The notes below the pieces were generated by a model. The model was not told where the DNA came from, searched no databases, and saw nothing but the letters and a program-made list of their open reading frames with translations. DNA of 36,844 nt from Verrucomicrobiota bacterium. GTDB lineage: Bacteria; Verrucomicrobiota; Verrucomicrobiia; Chthoniobacterales; UBA10450. Numbering within the stretch: position 1 is the first letter of the stretch; each line of letters begins with the position of its first letter. Below, in pieces: positions 25,802 to 34,121 of this stretch. The DNA lies in the NCBI GenBank assembly GCA_003217965.1, contig QHNB01000224.1:1-36844 (forward strand), in the 5' to 3' direction. The position numbers were made by a program, and so were the translations under genes.

Positions 25802-26350
25802 ATGCACGAGAACACAGAATTCACCACGAGCCGGGATATTGAAGCGATTCAGATCCCGATGGGAACCACGTTTACCATTCCGGCCGGGACACCGGGCGTA
25901 ATCACGCAATCGCTCGGCGGAAGCTACACGATCGCGACCTATCACGGGCTGGCCCGTGTTTCGGAAAGAGATGCGGACGCGCTGGGATTGGAGGCAAGCG
26001 AAACAGAGTCACGAGAAAGAACGGCCAGCAACGGCGAAGTTTCGGAAGCGGATGTTTGGAATCAGCTGAAGCAGTGCTACGACCCGGAAATTCCAGTCAA
26101 CATTGTCGATCTTGGTCTGGTTTACGATTGCAAACTGGTGAAGAAGGATGACGGCGGCACGCGCGTCGAAGTGAAAATGACACTGACCGCGCCCGGCTGC
26201 GGCATGGGTCCGGCAATCGCGCATGACGCCCAAAGCAAGATTTTGACGATCGACGGCGTGGATGAAGCCGACGTTCAACTTGTCTGGGATCCGCCTTGGA
26301 ATCAGAACATGATCAGCGAAACAGGTCGAATGAAGCTCGGAATGATCTGA
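25802..26350 (+). CDS. sufT: Fe-S cluster assembly/maturation protein SufT (MIP18/DUF59)
   Basis: Auxiliary Fe-S maturation factor. The N-terminal part (1-62) has the SufT-specific beta-rich extension with FTIPAGTPGVITQSLGGSYTI. Residues about 82-170 are the MIP18/DUF59 domain: QLKQCYDPEIPVNIVDLGLVYD and the conserved MTLTAPGCGMGP with Cys133, then VQLVWDPPWNQNMIS. The length of 182 residues fits the SufT group. It is in the same operon as the SufU-like gene (3-bp gap). After it comes the promoter of rplI-dnaB. Confidence 0.95.
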   Translation: MHENTEFTTSRDIEAIQIPMGTTFTIPAGTPGVITQSLGGSYTIATYHGLARVSERDADALGLEASETESRERTASNGEVSEADVWNQLKQCYDPEIPVNIVDLGLVYDCKLVKKDDGGTRVEVKMTLTAPGCGMGPAIAHDAQSKILTIDGVDEADVQLVWDPPWNQNMISETGRMKLGMI

Positions 26351-26374
26351 TCTCGTAGAAAATTTCCGATTACA

Positions 26375-26402
26375 TTGACACTAAATTGGCTGGTTCTATA
26401 AT
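26375..26402 (+). promoter_or_regulatory. Strong sigma70-type promoter for rplI-dnaB
   Basis: Exact consensus TTGACA (26375-26380) and exact TATAAT (26397-26402) are separated by 16 bp. Transcription should start near 26409, leaving a leader of about 38 bases. The leader ends in eight T residues immediately before the rplI ATG and shows no Shine-Dalgarno sequence. Confidence 0.85.
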
Positions 26403-26446
26403 CCTGTTCCCCGCTGCGGCCAAGTTCGCTCTGCCGGATTTTTTTT

Positions 26447-26968
26447 ATGCCATCCACTGAAATTATTCTAACCGAAAACGTGCCGGGCTTGGGAGCGGAA
26501 GCGGACGTGGTTAAAGTGCGCCGCGGTTACGCCCGCAATTATCTTTTGCCGCGGGGCAAAGCTTACGAGGTCACTCCGGCGACCCTGCGGCAGCTCGACA
26601 ACTTAAAGAAAAAACGCGCCGAGCGGGAAGCAAGCGAGTTGAACGAGGCGGAGGAGCTGGCGCGTAGAATTAACAAGCTGCGAATCGTCTTTAAGCTGGA
26701 GACCGGGGAAACGGGCAAAGCGTTCGGTTCGATTACCGCCCATGATATTGTCACACGTTTAAAGAATGAGATCGGCCACGAGATTGATCGGCACAAGGTC
26801 CACCTCGAACATCCGATCAAGACAACAGGCGAGCACGAGGTGCAGATCAAGCTGCACCACGATGTCACGGTAACTTTTCGATTTGATGTAAGATCAGCCG
26901 ATGGGCCGAAGCCGGAAATGGTGGCGGCCGAAACGACAAAGGCGCGCACGGACAAGAAACGGAAATAA
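26447..26968 (+). CDS. rplI: 50S ribosomal protein bL9
   Basis: Large-subunit ribosomal protein that binds 23S rRNA near the L1 stalk. The N-terminal ILTENVPGLGAEADVVKVRRGYARNYLLPRGKAY is the bL9 signature. A long central helix (LDNLKKKRAEREASELNEAEELARR) is followed by the C-terminal domain with KLETGETGKAFGSITAHDIV. At 173 residues it is slightly long, with a Lys/Arg-rich tail. The start at 26447 has no ribosome-binding site but follows a T8 tract. Its stop TAA is directly followed by the dnaB ATG. The common rpsF-ssb-rpsR partners are not immediately upstream. Confidence 0.97.
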   Translation: MPSTEIILTENVPGLGAEADVVKVRRGYARNYLLPRGKAYEVTPATLRQLDNLKKKRAEREASELNEAEELARRINKLRIVFKLETGETGKAFGSITAHDIVTRLKNEIGHEIDRHKVHLEHPIKTTGEHEVQIKLHHDVTVTFRFDVRSADGPKPEMVAAETTKARTDKKRK

Positions 26969-28456
26969 ATGCCGAGCTCTCAAGGTTCCGGAAACGGTCC
27001 TGAGAAGCCTCGCAAAACAGCGGCGAATGGCGCTGGCCGAGGCTCGGCCGGGCAGAGTGGCGGAAGAGTTTTTCAGAGCTCGCTCACAGGTTCGGCACAG
27101 GATATTCACCGGCCCCCGCCCCATAGCGTCGAGGCGGAGCAGGGCGTGTTGGGTTCGATGTTGATCGCACCCCAGGATGCAATTCCGGAGTGCGTTGAAA
27201 AAATCACGGAGGAATATTTTTACGTTCCTGCTCATCAGACGGTCTATCGGGTTCTGGTGGAACAATGGAACGCCGGCCAGGCGATCGACCTCATTACCTT
27301 CACGCAAACACTGCGTGATCAAAACTTGCTCGAAACAATCGGCGGCGCGCCCTTCGTGACCAGTCTGTTCACGTTCGTGCCAACGGCAGCGAATGTTGAC
27401 TACTACCTCGAGATTGTTCGGGACAAATACGTGCTGCGGCAAATCATCAGCACCTGCACCGAAAGCGTGCGTCGCGCCTATGAAGAACAAGGTGAAGTGG
27501 GCGTACTGCTCGATGAGGTAGAGCAGAAAATTTTCAACGTCGGCGACGATCGTTTCAGAGGTCAGTTGCTTACGATGAAAGAGCAGGTCATGGGTGCGCT
27601 CGAATCCATCGAGAAACTCTATGAGCGGCGCGGGGGGATTACCGGTCTTTCCACCGGATTTACCGAGTTTGACCGGATGACGAGCGGATTGCATCCAGCG
27701 GAAATGATTGTCATTGCGGCCCGTCCCCGCATGGGCAAAACGGCGCTCGCCATGAACATTTGCGAGCACGTCGCGATTGGGCAAAAACTGCCTGTCGCCG
27801 TCTTCAGCTTGGAGATGAGCAGCCAGCAACTCGTCCAACGTATGCTTTGCTCACGCGCGCGTGTGAATCTGCAACGCGTCCGGGACGGTTTCCTGGCCGA
27901 GCGTGATTTTCCGAGCCTTACGGCGGCGGCTTCAAAGCTCGCCGAAGCACGCATTTTTATCGATGACGCTGCTTCACTCAGCATTCTCGAGTTGCGGGCC
28001 AAAGCGCGCCGATTGAAAGCGCAGCAGGATGTCCAGTTAATCGTAGTCGATTATTTGCAGCTTTTGCGATCCACCACTCGGCGGGCACAGGATAATCGTC
28101 AGCTTGAAATTTCTGAGATTTCCGCCGGCCTGAAAGGTCTGGCCAAGGAACTAAAAATTCCGGTGATTGTGATCGCGCAGTTGAACCGGCAACCTGAAGC
28201 ACGTTCTGGCGGCAAACCGCGGCTCAGCGATCTGCGGGAATCGGGATCGATCGAACAGGATGCCGATTTAGTCGGACTATTGGTGCGTCCCGAAATTTAT
28301 GAGGAAGACGAAGAAGCCCGGGCCGAGAAAGAAGGCGAAGCGGAATTGATTATCGCGAAGCAACGCAACGGTCCGGTCGGGGAAATTTCGCTGACGTTCT
28401 TAAAAGAGTTCACGCGCTTCGAAGATCGCGCGCGCGAAGCGGTCGAACCGCCCTAA
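26969..28456 (+). CDS. dnaB: Replicative DNA helicase DnaB
   Basis: Hexameric 5'-3' helicase at the replication fork. After a disordered Gly/Ser/Lys-rich extension of about 45 residues, the N-terminal domain begins PPHSVEAEQGVLGSMLI. The RecA-like domain has Walker A AARPRMGKTA (residues 250-259), FSLEMSSQQLVQRML, Walker B LIVVDYLQLL near 350, and IAQLNRQPEARSGGKPRLSDLRESGSIEQDAD. Total length is 495. It starts at the base after the rplI stop, so the pair shares the strong promoter at 26375. The operon ends at a hairpin shared with tkt. Confidence 0.97.
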   Translation: MPSSQGSGNGPEKPRKTAANGAGRGSAGQSGGRVFQSSLTGSAQDIHRPPPHSVEAEQGVLGSMLIAPQDAIPECVEKITEEYFYVPAHQTVYRVLVEQWNAGQAIDLITFTQTLRDQNLLETIGGAPFVTSLFTFVPTAANVDYYLEIVRDKYVLRQIISTCTESVRRAYEEQGEVGVLLDEVEQKIFNVGDDRFRGQLLTMKEQVMGALESIEKLYERRGGITGLSTGFTEFDRMTSGLHPAEMIVIAARPRMGKTALAMNICEHVAIGQKLPVAVFSLEMSSQQLVQRMLCSRARVNLQRVRDGFLAERDFPSLTAAASKLAEARIFIDDAASLSILELRAKARRLKAQQDVQLIVVDYLQLLRSTTRRAQDNRQLEISEISAGLKGLAKELKIPVIVIAQLNRQPEARSGGKPRLSDLRESGSIEQDADLVGLLVRPEIYEEDEEARAEKEGEAELIIAKQRNGPVGEISLTFLKEFTRFEDRAREAVEPP

Positions 28457-28463
28457 GCATCAC

Positions 28464-28493
28464 ACGGTCGGGACGGGTGGTCCGCGCGACCGT
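28464..28493. terminator. Nested hairpin between convergent dnaB and tkt
   Basis: ACGGTCG (28464-28470) pairs perfectly with CGACCGT (28487-28493), enclosing GGAC/GTCC with a GGGTG loop. It lies in the 47-bp gap between two stop codons, as expected for a bidirectional terminator, although T-runs are lacking. Confidence 0.6.
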
Positions 28494-28503
28494 TCAACTG
28501 GCC

Positions 28504-30579
28504 TTACCTTGTCGTCACGTCGGCTGGCTCAGTTCGAGCGCCAGCCAAGCGAGAGTCCTCGCTCCGTTCGCGGCGATACGCGTCGTCATCGTGCGGCAGC
28601 GACCTCGCGGCTTCAATCACGTGCTGCGCATCGATGCCGAATTCCTTCATCACTTCCGCACCGGGGGCACTCAAGCCAAACCGATGTAAGCCAATCACTT
28701 TTCCCTCGAGACCGACGTACTGGTACCAAATTTCAGGCACGCCCGCTTCGATTGCCACCCGTCGGCGACAACTAAGAGGTAATACTTCTTCGCGATACTC
28801 CGCCGTCTCTCGATTGAACCGCTCCATGCATGGCATGGAAACGACGCGCGTGCCGCGGCCGAGTTGTTTGGCTGCGGCAAGAGCATGCTGCAATTCACTG
28901 CCGCAGGAGAGAATAATTAGATCGAGCTCCGCGGTTTCCCGTTTCGCGATATACCCTCCGCGGCGGACGCCTTCGCGTCGCGTTTGGACATCGATCTCGT
29001 TTAACATGGGCACAGTTTGTCGCGTGAGCGCGAGCATGGTCGGGCCGCTAATCCGCTCGCATGCCGCCACGAACGCTCCCGCCGTTTCCTCGGGGTCGGC
29101 CGGTCGGATAAGGTCGAGATGTCTGATCAATCGAAGCGCGCTGACCGTCTCTACCGGTTGATGGGTCGGTCCGTCTTCCCCAACTCCGATGGAGTCGTGA
29201 GTAAAAATGTAAATATTCGGCAGTTTCGCCACCGCAGCGAGTCGGATGGCGGCTCGCGCGTAATCAGAAAAAACCAGGAAAGTTGCGCCAGAAGCACGAA
29301 AAATGCCGTGATATGACACGCCGTTCATGATCGCGCACATGCCGTGCTCTCGAATCCCGAAACGGATGTTCCGACCGGCGGGGTTGTCACGGGTGAAATC
29401 ACCTCCGCCATCGATGTAATTCATGGTTGAACCGTAAAGATCGGCACTTCCACCGATCAGATTCGGCATCGCCTTGGCGATTGGCTGCAGCGTTTCGCCG
29501 CCGGCTTTGCGCGTCGCGAGCTTGGCATCGCGTGGAAACTCGGGAATCCTTTCGAGCAAATCGCCCGGAATCTTGTTGTCGATCGCGTCATCTAAGATCC
29601 GCGCTTTGTCCGGATTCGCCTTGCGCCAGGCATTCCAGGTTTTTTCCCAGCGCTCGAAGTCTGCAAGCAACTTCTTCTTGTGCTCCTCAAAATAGGCGTG
29701 AGTCTCTTTCGAAACGAAATAATGCTCGTCCGGCAGCCCGAGATTCTTGCGCGCGGCATCGACATATTTTGCTCCAGCCTCGCCATGGGCTTTGGCCGTG
29801 CCGGCAATTTCCGGAATCCCTTTGCCGACCAGAGTGTGAGCAATGATGAATTGTGGTTTCCCGTTGTCGCGCTCCTTGGCAACGTTTAAAGCGTCGAGAA
29901 ATTCTTGCATGTCGTCGCCCTGAATTTCCTGCACGTCGAAGCCGTAGGCCTCATATCGTTTCTTGGTATCTTCGCTCTGGGTCTGCTTGGCCATCGCGTC
30001 CAGAGTGATCGCATTCGAATCGTAAATGAGGATCAAATTATCGAGTCCGAAATGACCAGCGAAGGCGCTGGCTTCGGAAGAAACGCCTTCTTGCATGCAA
30101 CCGTCACCGGCAAGACAAAAAATGTGCTGATCGAAAATACGATGCTCGGAGGTATTGAAATGCGCAGCTGCCATTTTCGCGGCCATCGCGATGCCGACCG
30201 CATTGCCAACACCCTGCCCGAGTGGTCCGGTGGTGCATTCCACTCCCGGCGTTTCGGAATATTCCGGGTGACCTGGCGTTTTGCTGTGGAGCTGGCGAAA
30301 GCGTTTGATGTCGTCGATGGAAAGGTCGTAGCCGCTCATGTGGAGCCAGGCATAAAGGAACATGCTGCCGTGACCGGCAGAGAGAACGAAATAGTCCCGG
30401 CCAATCCAGCGCGGTTGTTCCGGGTTATGCCTGAGCAAATAGCCATAAAGAACCGCGCCCATCTCCGCGCAGCCGAGTGGTAGACCGAGATGACCCGATT
30501 GCGATGCTTGCACCGCATCCATCGCCAAACCGCGCGCCTCATTCGCAGCGCGTTCGAGAGCTTCGATGTTTAAACTCAT
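28504..30579 (-). CDS. tkt: Transketolase
   Basis: Thiamine-diphosphate enzyme of the non-oxidative pentose phosphate pathway. Signatures: [19 protein letters not shown] near residue 20-35, [41 protein letters not shown], the ThDP motif [10 protein letters not shown] to [13 protein letters not shown], and the pyrimidine-domain [17 protein letters not shown]. The usual SGHPGxPMG reads SGHLGLPLG. The length of 691 residues is normal. It is a single gene, convergent with dnaB and divergent from the DUF697-like gene. An AAAACGTTTT palindrome (30611-30620) lies in the divergent gap. Confidence 0.97.
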   Translation of the reverse strand: MSLNIEALERAANEARGLAMDAVQASQSGHLGLPLGCAEMGAVLYGYLLRHNPEQPRWIGRDYFVLSAGHGSMFLYAWLHMSGYDLSIDDIKRFRQLHSKTPGHPEYSETPGVECTTGPLGQGVGNAVGIAMAAKMAAAHFNTSEHRIFDQHIFCLAGDGCMQEGVSSEASAFAGHFGLDNLILIYDSNAITLDAMAKQTQSEDTKKRYEAYGFDVQEIQGDDMQEFLDALNVAKERDNGKPQFIIAHTLVGKGIPEIAGTAKAHGEAGAKYVDAARKNLGLPDEHYFVSKETHAYFEEHKKKLLADFERWEKTWNAWRKANPDKARILDDAIDNKIPGDLLERIPEFPRDAKLATRKAGGETLQPIAKAMPNLIGGSADLYGSTMNYIDGGGDFTRDNPAGRNIRFGIREHGMCAIMNGVSYHGIFRASGATFLVFSDYARAAIRLAAVAKLPNIYIFTHDSIGVGEDGPTHQPVETVSALRLIRHLDLIRPADPEETAGAFVAACERISGPTMLALTRQTVPMLNEIDVQTRREGVRRGGYIAKRETAELDLIILSCGSELQHALAAAKQLGRGTRVVSMPCMERFNRETAEYREEVLPLSCRRRVAIEAGVPEIWYQYVGLEGKVIGLHRFGLSAPGAEVMKEFGIDAQHVIEAARSLPHDDDAYRRERSEDSRLAGARTEPADVTTR

Positions 30580-30666
30580 CCTGCTTTATAATCGCGGTTG
30601 CGATACAGATAAAACGTTTTCGGTTTTCTTGCATTCGCAGGCATTTCGCGACTGATTGAGGAACGC

Positions 30667-31806
30667 GTGAATCGAACCGTATTGCTTCATATTGTGGAAC
30701 GCCTCGAGGGTTTCGTCGGGAGATTGCCCGGTCCGATTCAAAAGCCGGTCTTGCACGAACTTACGCCGCTAAAGGAGCTTTTTTTGCAGCAACGCCCGCC
30801 GCGGTTCCTGGTTGCTGGGTCTGGACGTTTGCCAATTCCACAGATTGTCACTCTGCTTTTCGGCAGTAGGCCGGCAGATAGCGCGTCGCAGCCTTTGTTC
30901 GAAATTTTCCGCTGGCAAGCACTCGATCTCAAGGATCGTGGTACGATCGCGGTCCTGGATGCGCGCGGCGCGGATGACAGCACGGAGCAAACAATTCGCG
31001 AGGAGCTCCGGCGTGAATCAGCCGACGTCATTCTCGTGCTGAGCGATGCGAGCGAGGGTCGCACCAAGGTCAAACGAAGCGCCGAGAACGGAAGTCTGTG
31101 CGTGCACTGGAATGACGACGTGCACCGGGATGCTGGGATCGTTGCCATTCATTTCAACCAAGCCCGTTCTGCCGATCACAACGGCCGAGATGACGGCGCG
31201 CTCTGGCTGGAGAAAATCAAACCGGAACTGCATGGACGAGTCTGGGGCGGATTCCAATTTTCCGCGGAGCACGATCGTGTGGTCGCTGATCGCGCTGCTT
31301 CACATCAATTTGTCTCATTGCTGGCAAAGCGATTGCCAAACGATTGCCGAGTCGAAATTGTTCGGATTTCGCACGACCGGGAAGCGCAGCGTGAAATCAG
31401 TTCCATTCTAATTAAATCCACGACGGCAGTGTGTAGTGCGATCGGGGCGCAACCAATCCCCCTCGCCGACCTGCCGATTTTGACCACGCTGCAGCTGATG
31501 ATGGTTTCCGGCATCATGTATTTGAGTGGACGACCGCGCAGCTTGCGCGCGGCAACGGAATTCGTTGGGGCGCTGGGAGCAAATGTCGGCGCCGGCATGC
31601 TTCTACGAGAAGGAGCTCGTGCGCTCCTGAAATTCGTCCCGGGATGGGGAAATGTTGTCTGCGGAATGGTGGCTGGGGCAGGAACCTACGCCATTGGTCA
31701 TGCCGCCGCGGCCTATTTCCTAGAAGGTGTTTCGCTCGGCGAAGCACGCCGGACTTATTTAAAAGGCCGGAACCGCAAAAAGCGACCAACTTTGCAGTTG
31801 CAATGA
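30667..31806 (+). CDS. DUF697/YcjF-like membrane-associated protein with degenerate GTPase domain
   Basis: The C-terminal part (about 255-365) resembles DUF697: ADLPILTTLQLMMVSGIMYLSG, then hydrophobic GANVGAGMLLREG and FVPGWGNVVCGMVAGAGTYAIGHAAAAYFL, which may associate with the membrane. The N-terminal 45-230 region has the layout of an Era/YcjF-type GTPase, but its P-loop reads VAGSGRLPIPQIVTLLFG instead of GxxGxGKSSLxNxLxG. The G3 position reads LDARGAD rather than DTPG, so GTP hydrolysis is unlikely. It starts with GTG; GAGGAA six bases upstream supports that start. It is monocistronic, and the function is unknown. Confidence 0.8.
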   Translation: MNRTVLLHIVERLEGFVGRLPGPIQKPVLHELTPLKELFLQQRPPRFLVAGSGRLPIPQIVTLLFGSRPADSASQPLFEIFRWQALDLKDRGTIAVLDARGADDSTEQTIREELRRESADVILVLSDASEGRTKVKRSAENGSLCVHWNDDVHRDAGIVAIHFNQARSADHNGRDDGALWLEKIKPELHGRVWGGFQFSAEHDRVVADRAASHQFVSLLAKRLPNDCRVEIVRISHDREAQREISSILIKSTTAVCSAIGAQPIPLADLPILTTLQLMMVSGIMYLSGRPRSLRAATEFVGALGANVGAGMLLREGARALLKFVPGWGNVVCGMVAGAGTYAIGHAAAAYFLEGVSLGEARRTYLKGRNRKKRPTLQLQ

Positions 31807-31945
31807 GGGCGGCCGAGAAGGTTCGGAGGGATGTCCTTCAGCCGTGTGAATAACTTGTGTACAATCACTGTCTTTGCCCTGCAATTTGTTCACAGATTCT
31901 TGTGAACAGGTTGGGCGCTTTTCAGCTGCGCTTTCGTCGTCACGG

Positions 31946-33370
31946 ATGAACCTTTCTCAAATCCGAGCGGCCTTGGAAGAGGCGCGCGTTCGGCCAGTCA
32001 AAACACTTGGCCAAAATTTTTTGCACGATCGAAATCTTTCACGTTGGATCGTCACTCAGGCCGAGGTGGGGCCGGATGATTTTGTTTTGGAAATTGGTCC
32101 GGGCCTGGGTGCACTGACCGAAGAGATTTTGTCACGTGGCGCGCGTGTAATCGCGATCGAAAAAGATGCTCGTCTGATCGACTTCCTACGCCGAAAATTT
32201 CGCGACTCGCGTTTTGAGGTTCGCCACGGCGACGCATTAAAATTTGATACGCGCGTCTTATTTGCCGAGCGCAATGTGAAGCTACTCGGAAATCTTCCTT
32301 ATTATATTGCGAGCCAACTGCTGATTCGCTTCGTTGATTATCCAAGCGCTATTTCTCTGGCGTTGTTAATGTTACAGGATGAGATGGCGAGGCGAATCAC
32401 GGCAAACCCAACAAGCGCAGACTACGGAGCTCTCACTCTGCGGATGCAGTTGCATCATCGCATCGAATATCTTCGCAAAATCCCGAACACCGTTTTCTTC
32501 CCGCAGCCGGAAGTAGCGTCAGCCGTTGTCCGCATTACTCCGCGATTGCCCGCCGAAGTTGATGTGTTCGATCCAGCAATTTTTCGGCGAATCGTGCGAC
32601 TCGGTTTTTCGCAGCGCAGAAAACAACTGCGAAAATTATTGAGCGATTGTGTGGGCGACTGGGAAACCGCGGCTGAAAAGATCGCAGTCTCTCCTTCTGC
32701 TCGGGCTGAGGAACTTTCGCTCAGTCAGTGGATTGCTTTGACGAATTTTATCACGCCGAGCAGTGAAAAAGCTGTGGCCGCGCCTGTCGAGGAACGGTTC
32801 CCGGTTGTCGACGAACACGATCGGAAAATTGGCGATGCAGGTCGAAGCGAAGTCCATGAGAATAACTTGCGTCATCGGGCTATTCACGTCCTGATTTTCA
32901 ACGAAAAAGGCGAGGTCCTGTTACAAAAACGTTCGCCTTGGAAAGACCGTCACCCATCGCTGTGGGATTCAAGCGTGGCTGGTCACGTCAGTGCCGATGA
33001 AGAATACGATGCAACGGCGCAACGTGAACTTGTGGAGGAGTTGGGCGTGGAGATGGAACTAAACAGGGTCGCCAAAATTCCGGCTTCAGAGCGAACGGGC
33101 GAGGAGTTTATCTGGCTTTACTCCGGCCGAAGCGAAGGACCATTCCGTTTTCCCCGGTGCGAGATCGATGCGGTGCAGTTTTTTCCCATTGAGGTGGTCG
33201 ATAAATGGAATGCGCAGAAGCCGGAAGAATTCGCGCCGGGATTTCGCGAATGCTGGGCGATCTGGCGGAAGACGTTTTTGGCCAAGACGCAAAAATATTC
33301 TCGACCGCCAGAACCAACTAACGGAGCCCTACCAGATCCGGCGGGGGCAGATTCCAAGCCCGCCATTTAG
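31946..33370 (+). CDS. rsmA: RsmA (KsgA) 16S rRNA dimethyladenosine transferase fused to a Nudix hydrolase
   Basis: Residues 1-270 are RsmA, which dimethylates two adjacent adenines near the 3' end of 16S rRNA: VKTLGQNFLHDRNL, SAM motif I VLEIGPGLGALT (47-58), the NLPYY catalytic motif (116-120), FFPQPEVASAVVRI, and LGFSQRRKQLRKLL. After a linker of about 20 residues, 285-445 is a Nudix domain resembling the isopentenyl-diphosphate-isomerase/YfcD type, with an exact Nudix box from Gly346 to Val368 (GHVSADEEYD...RELVEELGV). The ATG at 31946 was chosen over 31874, since MNLSQIRAALEE is the RsmA start. The 3' end overlaps the convergent transpeptidase gene by 53 bp. The fusion is continuous with no frameshift. 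Confidence 0.94.
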   Translation: MNLSQIRAALEEARVRPVKTLGQNFLHDRNLSRWIVTQAEVGPDDFVLEIGPGLGALTEEILSRGARVIAIEKDARLIDFLRRKFRDSRFEVRHGDALKFDTRVLFAERNVKLLGNLPYYIASQLLIRFVDYPSAISLALLMLQDEMARRITANPTSADYGALTLRMQLHHRIEYLRKIPNTVFFPQPEVASAVVRITPRLPAEVDVFDPAIFRRIVRLGFSQRRKQLRKLLSDCVGDWETAAEKIAVSPSARAEELSLSQWIALTNFITPSSEKAVAAPVEERFPVVDEHDRKIGDAGRSEVHENNLRHRAIHVLIFNEKGEVLLQKRSPWKDRHPSLWDSSVAGHVSADEEYDATAQRELVEELGVEMELNRVAKIPASERTGEEFIWLYSGRSEGPFRFPRCEIDAVQFFPIEVVDKWNAQKPEEFAPGFRECWAIWRKTFLAKTQKYSRPPEPTNGALPDPAGADSKPAI

Positions 33371-34073
33371 CAGAATAATCTCCAGCCGTCAGCAGGGCGT
33401 AACAGGGATGCGCTGGGGCACGCAGCCATTTGATCATCCTAACCAGATCCTCTTCCGCCATGGTTGTGCAGCCGGTGGTCGGACGATTCACCCCGCGGCG
33501 GATGTGAAAAAAAATCGCGCTGCCCTCACCAGGAATCGGCGGATCAGAATTATGCCGAATTTCAATTAACCAATGATAGGCGAAATCGCCCGGCCGCATT
33601 TTTTCGTGGCTGTAATTGTCTGGCGGATTGCGCGGGTCGATCACGACGTGCCGGTTGTAGTTCGGCGAACGCGGATCATCACTCCAGATGTCCGCCTCGC
33701 TCACTTGATGGAAAGGGTAATCGGCCCCCGGCGGCAGCGATGCGTCGTAAGTGTAAATTTTGCCAATTCGAAAAATTCCGGCCGGCGCTCGACCATCACG
33801 CTCGTGTTTGCGTAACCCTTGCTCATCCTGTCCAGCGATCCCGCTGCCCCAAGCCAATCCCTTTTTGCCGAACAAAACCGGGAGCGGCCCGGCCTCAACT
33901 CGCCATTTGTCGCCAGTTTTTTCGAGCAAATGCAAATGGCCCCGCATCGAATTCCAGTCTGGCGCAATGCCGACGATGAGCTGGGCACAATCTTGCGGCA
34001 GGGCGGCGGCACGGGCGCTGCTGGCAACGAGAGGCAACGCGATGGACAAGACGAGCGGGCGAAGGCGAATCAC
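33318..34073 (-). CDS. Secreted L,D-transpeptidase-like (YkuD-family) protein
   Basis: Probable peptidoglycan cross-linking or modifying enzyme. The signal peptide ends around ASSARAAA (residues 16-24). The mature part has LLEKTGDKWRVEAGPLPVLFGKKGLAWG, then APAGIFRIGKIYTY, and the catalytic region FFHIRRGVNRPTTGCTTM with His190 and Cys202, matching the YkuD HxnSxGC pattern. The length of 251 residues is typical. Its last 17 codons overlap the end of the RsmA-Nudix gene on the opposite strand. It is divergent from the TMTC-like gene with a 48-bp gap. Confidence 0.9.
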   Translation of the reverse strand: MIRLRPLVLSIALPLVASSARAAALPQDCAQLIVGIAPDWNSMRGHLHLLEKTGDKWRVEAGPLPVLFGKKGLAWGSGIAGQDEQGLRKHERDGRAPAGIFRIGKIYTYDASLPPGADYPFHQVSEADIWSDDPRSPNYNRHVVIDPRNPPDNYSHEKMRPGDFAYHWLIEIRHNSDPPIPGEGSAIFFHIRRGVNRPTTGCTTMAEEDLVRMIKWLRAPAHPCYALLTAGDYSAKWRAWNLPPPDLVGLR

Positions 34074-34121
34074 GCTGAACCTAGAAGCTGATCGCGTGGA
34101 AAGTGCAACGCGGTTTCTTCA

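Noticed and set aside
30587-30592. TATAAT on the plus strand before the DUF697-like gene
   Set aside because: No -35-like hexamer at 16-18 bp, and it is about 75 bp from the start codon.
31887-31908. Possible Verrucomicrobia LexA box (TGTTC-N-GAACA)
   Set aside because: The half-sites are 12 bases apart, not the short spacing I recall for LexA of this phylum, so it is described only as an inverted repeat.
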